From: Archangium sp.
GTDB taxonomy: Bacteria; Myxococcota; Myxococcia; Myxococcales; Myxococcaceae
DNA length: 32,068 nucleotides
Assembly: GCA_016793585.1 (NCBI GenBank)
Contig: JAEUJR010000836.1
Location: 1-32,068, forward strand
Direction of reading: 5' to 3'
Made by a program: the position numbers and the translations under genes. The number at the start of each line of letters is the position of its first letter. Positions within the stretch are counted from its first letter, which is position 1. The notes below the pieces were generated by a model that was not told the origin of the DNA, did not search any database, and saw nothing but the letters and a program-made list of their open reading frames with translations. Shown here piece after piece: positions 31,355 through 32,068 of this stretch.

Positions 31355-32068
31355 GGGTGCTCCTGTCTTTCGCGGTGCAGTTCGTCGAGCGCACGAGCCA
31401 CGGTCCATGGCTTTGCGTCGAGCGCCTGCGCCGTCTTCGTCACGTCGAGCCCACTCTTCGCCGGCCGGGGACTCGCGAGTTTCACGTCAGCCATGCGGCT
31501 GGGTTTGATGAGTGCCTTGTCGAAGCCGAACCGTTCACAGACCCGGTGGCCAAACGTCACGCGGTCCATCACCTCGGAGCCGCAGGTGTGCCAGAGCCCG
31601 GCCAACTTCTTCTCGGCCAGCTCCTTCACCATCGCCGCGACGTTGGTGGCGTGGCTCGTCGAGACCCACTGGTCCTGGAACAGCGGCACCTGTTTGCCCT
31701 GCGCGAGCGTCGAGACGAGCCAGAAGCCGAAGTTGTTCTTTCCGGTCGACGGCCAGCCGTAGACGACGGCGGTGCGGGCGATGCTCCACTGCGTCGCGGG
31801 CAGCAGTGCTTTCACGGTCTGCTCGCCGGCGTGTTTCGTGATGGCGTAGGTACCGCGCGGGTTCGGCTTCGCGTCGACCCCGTATGGCCCATCGTCACCG
31901 TCGAAGACATAGTCGGTCGAGACGTGCACCAGGTGCGCGCCCATCGCACGCGCGGCCTTCGCCAGGCTGGCCACCCCCGAGACGTTCGCTTCGTACGCGG
32001 CGATGGGGTCGCGCTCGCAGCCGTCGACATCAGTCATGCCACCCGGGTTGATGATGGCGTCGGGCTTG
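31351..32068 (-). CDS. rfbD: dTDP-4-dehydrorhamnose reductase (partial, runs off right edge)
   Basis: The C-terminal 238 or so residues of an RmlD-type SDR; the N-terminal Rossmann strand lies beyond base 32068. Visible landmarks are [18 protein letters not shown] (family form 'PD.viN.aA.T.VD.aE', here with Pro-Gly-Gly in place of the usual Ala-Ala-Ala/Tyr), [16 protein letters not shown], the catalytic YAITK and [10 protein letters not shown]. RmlD reduces dTDP-4-keto-L-rhamnose with NAD(P)H, the last step of the pathway. The altered 'NPGG' stretch leaves some doubt whether it reduces rhamnose or a related sugar, but the rfbA/rfbC neighbours support the call. rfbB is not in the window and may lie to the right. 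Confidence 0.88.
   Translation of the reverse strand, partial: KPDAIINPGGMTDVDGCERDPIAAYEANVSGVASLAKAARAMGAHLVHVSTDYVFDGDDGPYGVDAKPNPRGTYAITKHAGEQTVKALLPATQWSIARTAVVYGWPSTGKNNFGFWLVSTLAQGKQVPLFQDQWVSTSHATNVAAMVKELAEKKLAGLWHTCGSEVMDRVTFGHRVCERFGFDKALIKPSRMADVKLASPRPAKSGLDVTKTAQALDAKPWTVARALDELHRERQEHP

Overview
The window looks like a chromosomal segment of a high-GC Gram-negative bacterium, most likely a myxobacterium (Myxococcota). This is inferred from the strong G/C third-position bias, the many GTG starts and tightly overlapping genes, the small lipoproteins with glycine-rich linkers, and a secreted protein type I associate with myxobacterial ECF-sigma operons. No rRNA, tRNA, CRISPR array, transposase or phage gene was seen, and no gap between genes exceeds about 225 bases.

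Region 1 (1-20425) is a cell-surface glycan region. After the start of an FAD/Fe-S oxidoreductase cut by the left edge, it holds a polyprenyl-phosphate-type GT2 glycosyltransferase, a class B asparagine synthetase, a UDP-glucuronate-4-epimerase-like SDR, a hypothetical protein, three SAM methyltransferases, a membrane-anchored discoidin-like protein and six multi-pass GT-C-type membrane proteins. Genes change strand repeatedly and several convergent pairs are 0-3 bases apart. One GT-C gene (11508-13022) is interrupted by an in-frame TGA that is followed at once by a possible restart site.

Region 2 (20492-26094) is the most unusual part. A minus-strand operon with 1-4 base overlaps runs: secreted beta-barrel-like protein, ECF sigma factor, single-pass membrane protein (possible anti-sigma factor), cysteine-rich lipoprotein. 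Divergent from it are three more lipoproteins. All four lipoproteins carry the same C-terminal domain of about 140-155 residues with 14 conserved cysteines, which I cannot assign to a known family. A 28-bp palindrome (TTGTGACGG-N10-CCGTCACAA) occurs perfectly in the divergent promoter region and as variants at the sigma-gene start and just before the last lipoprotein. Together these suggest an ECF-controlled cell-envelope module.

Region 3 (about 26100-27960) is visibly lower in GC and has strong Shine-Dalgarno sites. It encodes a small secreted protein and a matrixin-like zinc metalloprotease lipoprotein, and is probably a recent acquisition.

Region 4 (28104-32068) returns to glycan synthesis. 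A GT39/ArnT-like transferase, preceded by an 11-bp perfect inverted repeat that touches its start codon, converges on rfbD-rfbA-rfbC of dTDP-L-rhamnose synthesis. rfbD is cut by the right edge.

Inferred overall logic: nucleotide sugars (dTDP-rhamnose, UDP-galacturonate) and lipid-linked sugars feed glycosyltransferases and methyltransferases that build and modify a surface polysaccharide, with an envelope-sensing ECF/lipoprotein module embedded among them.
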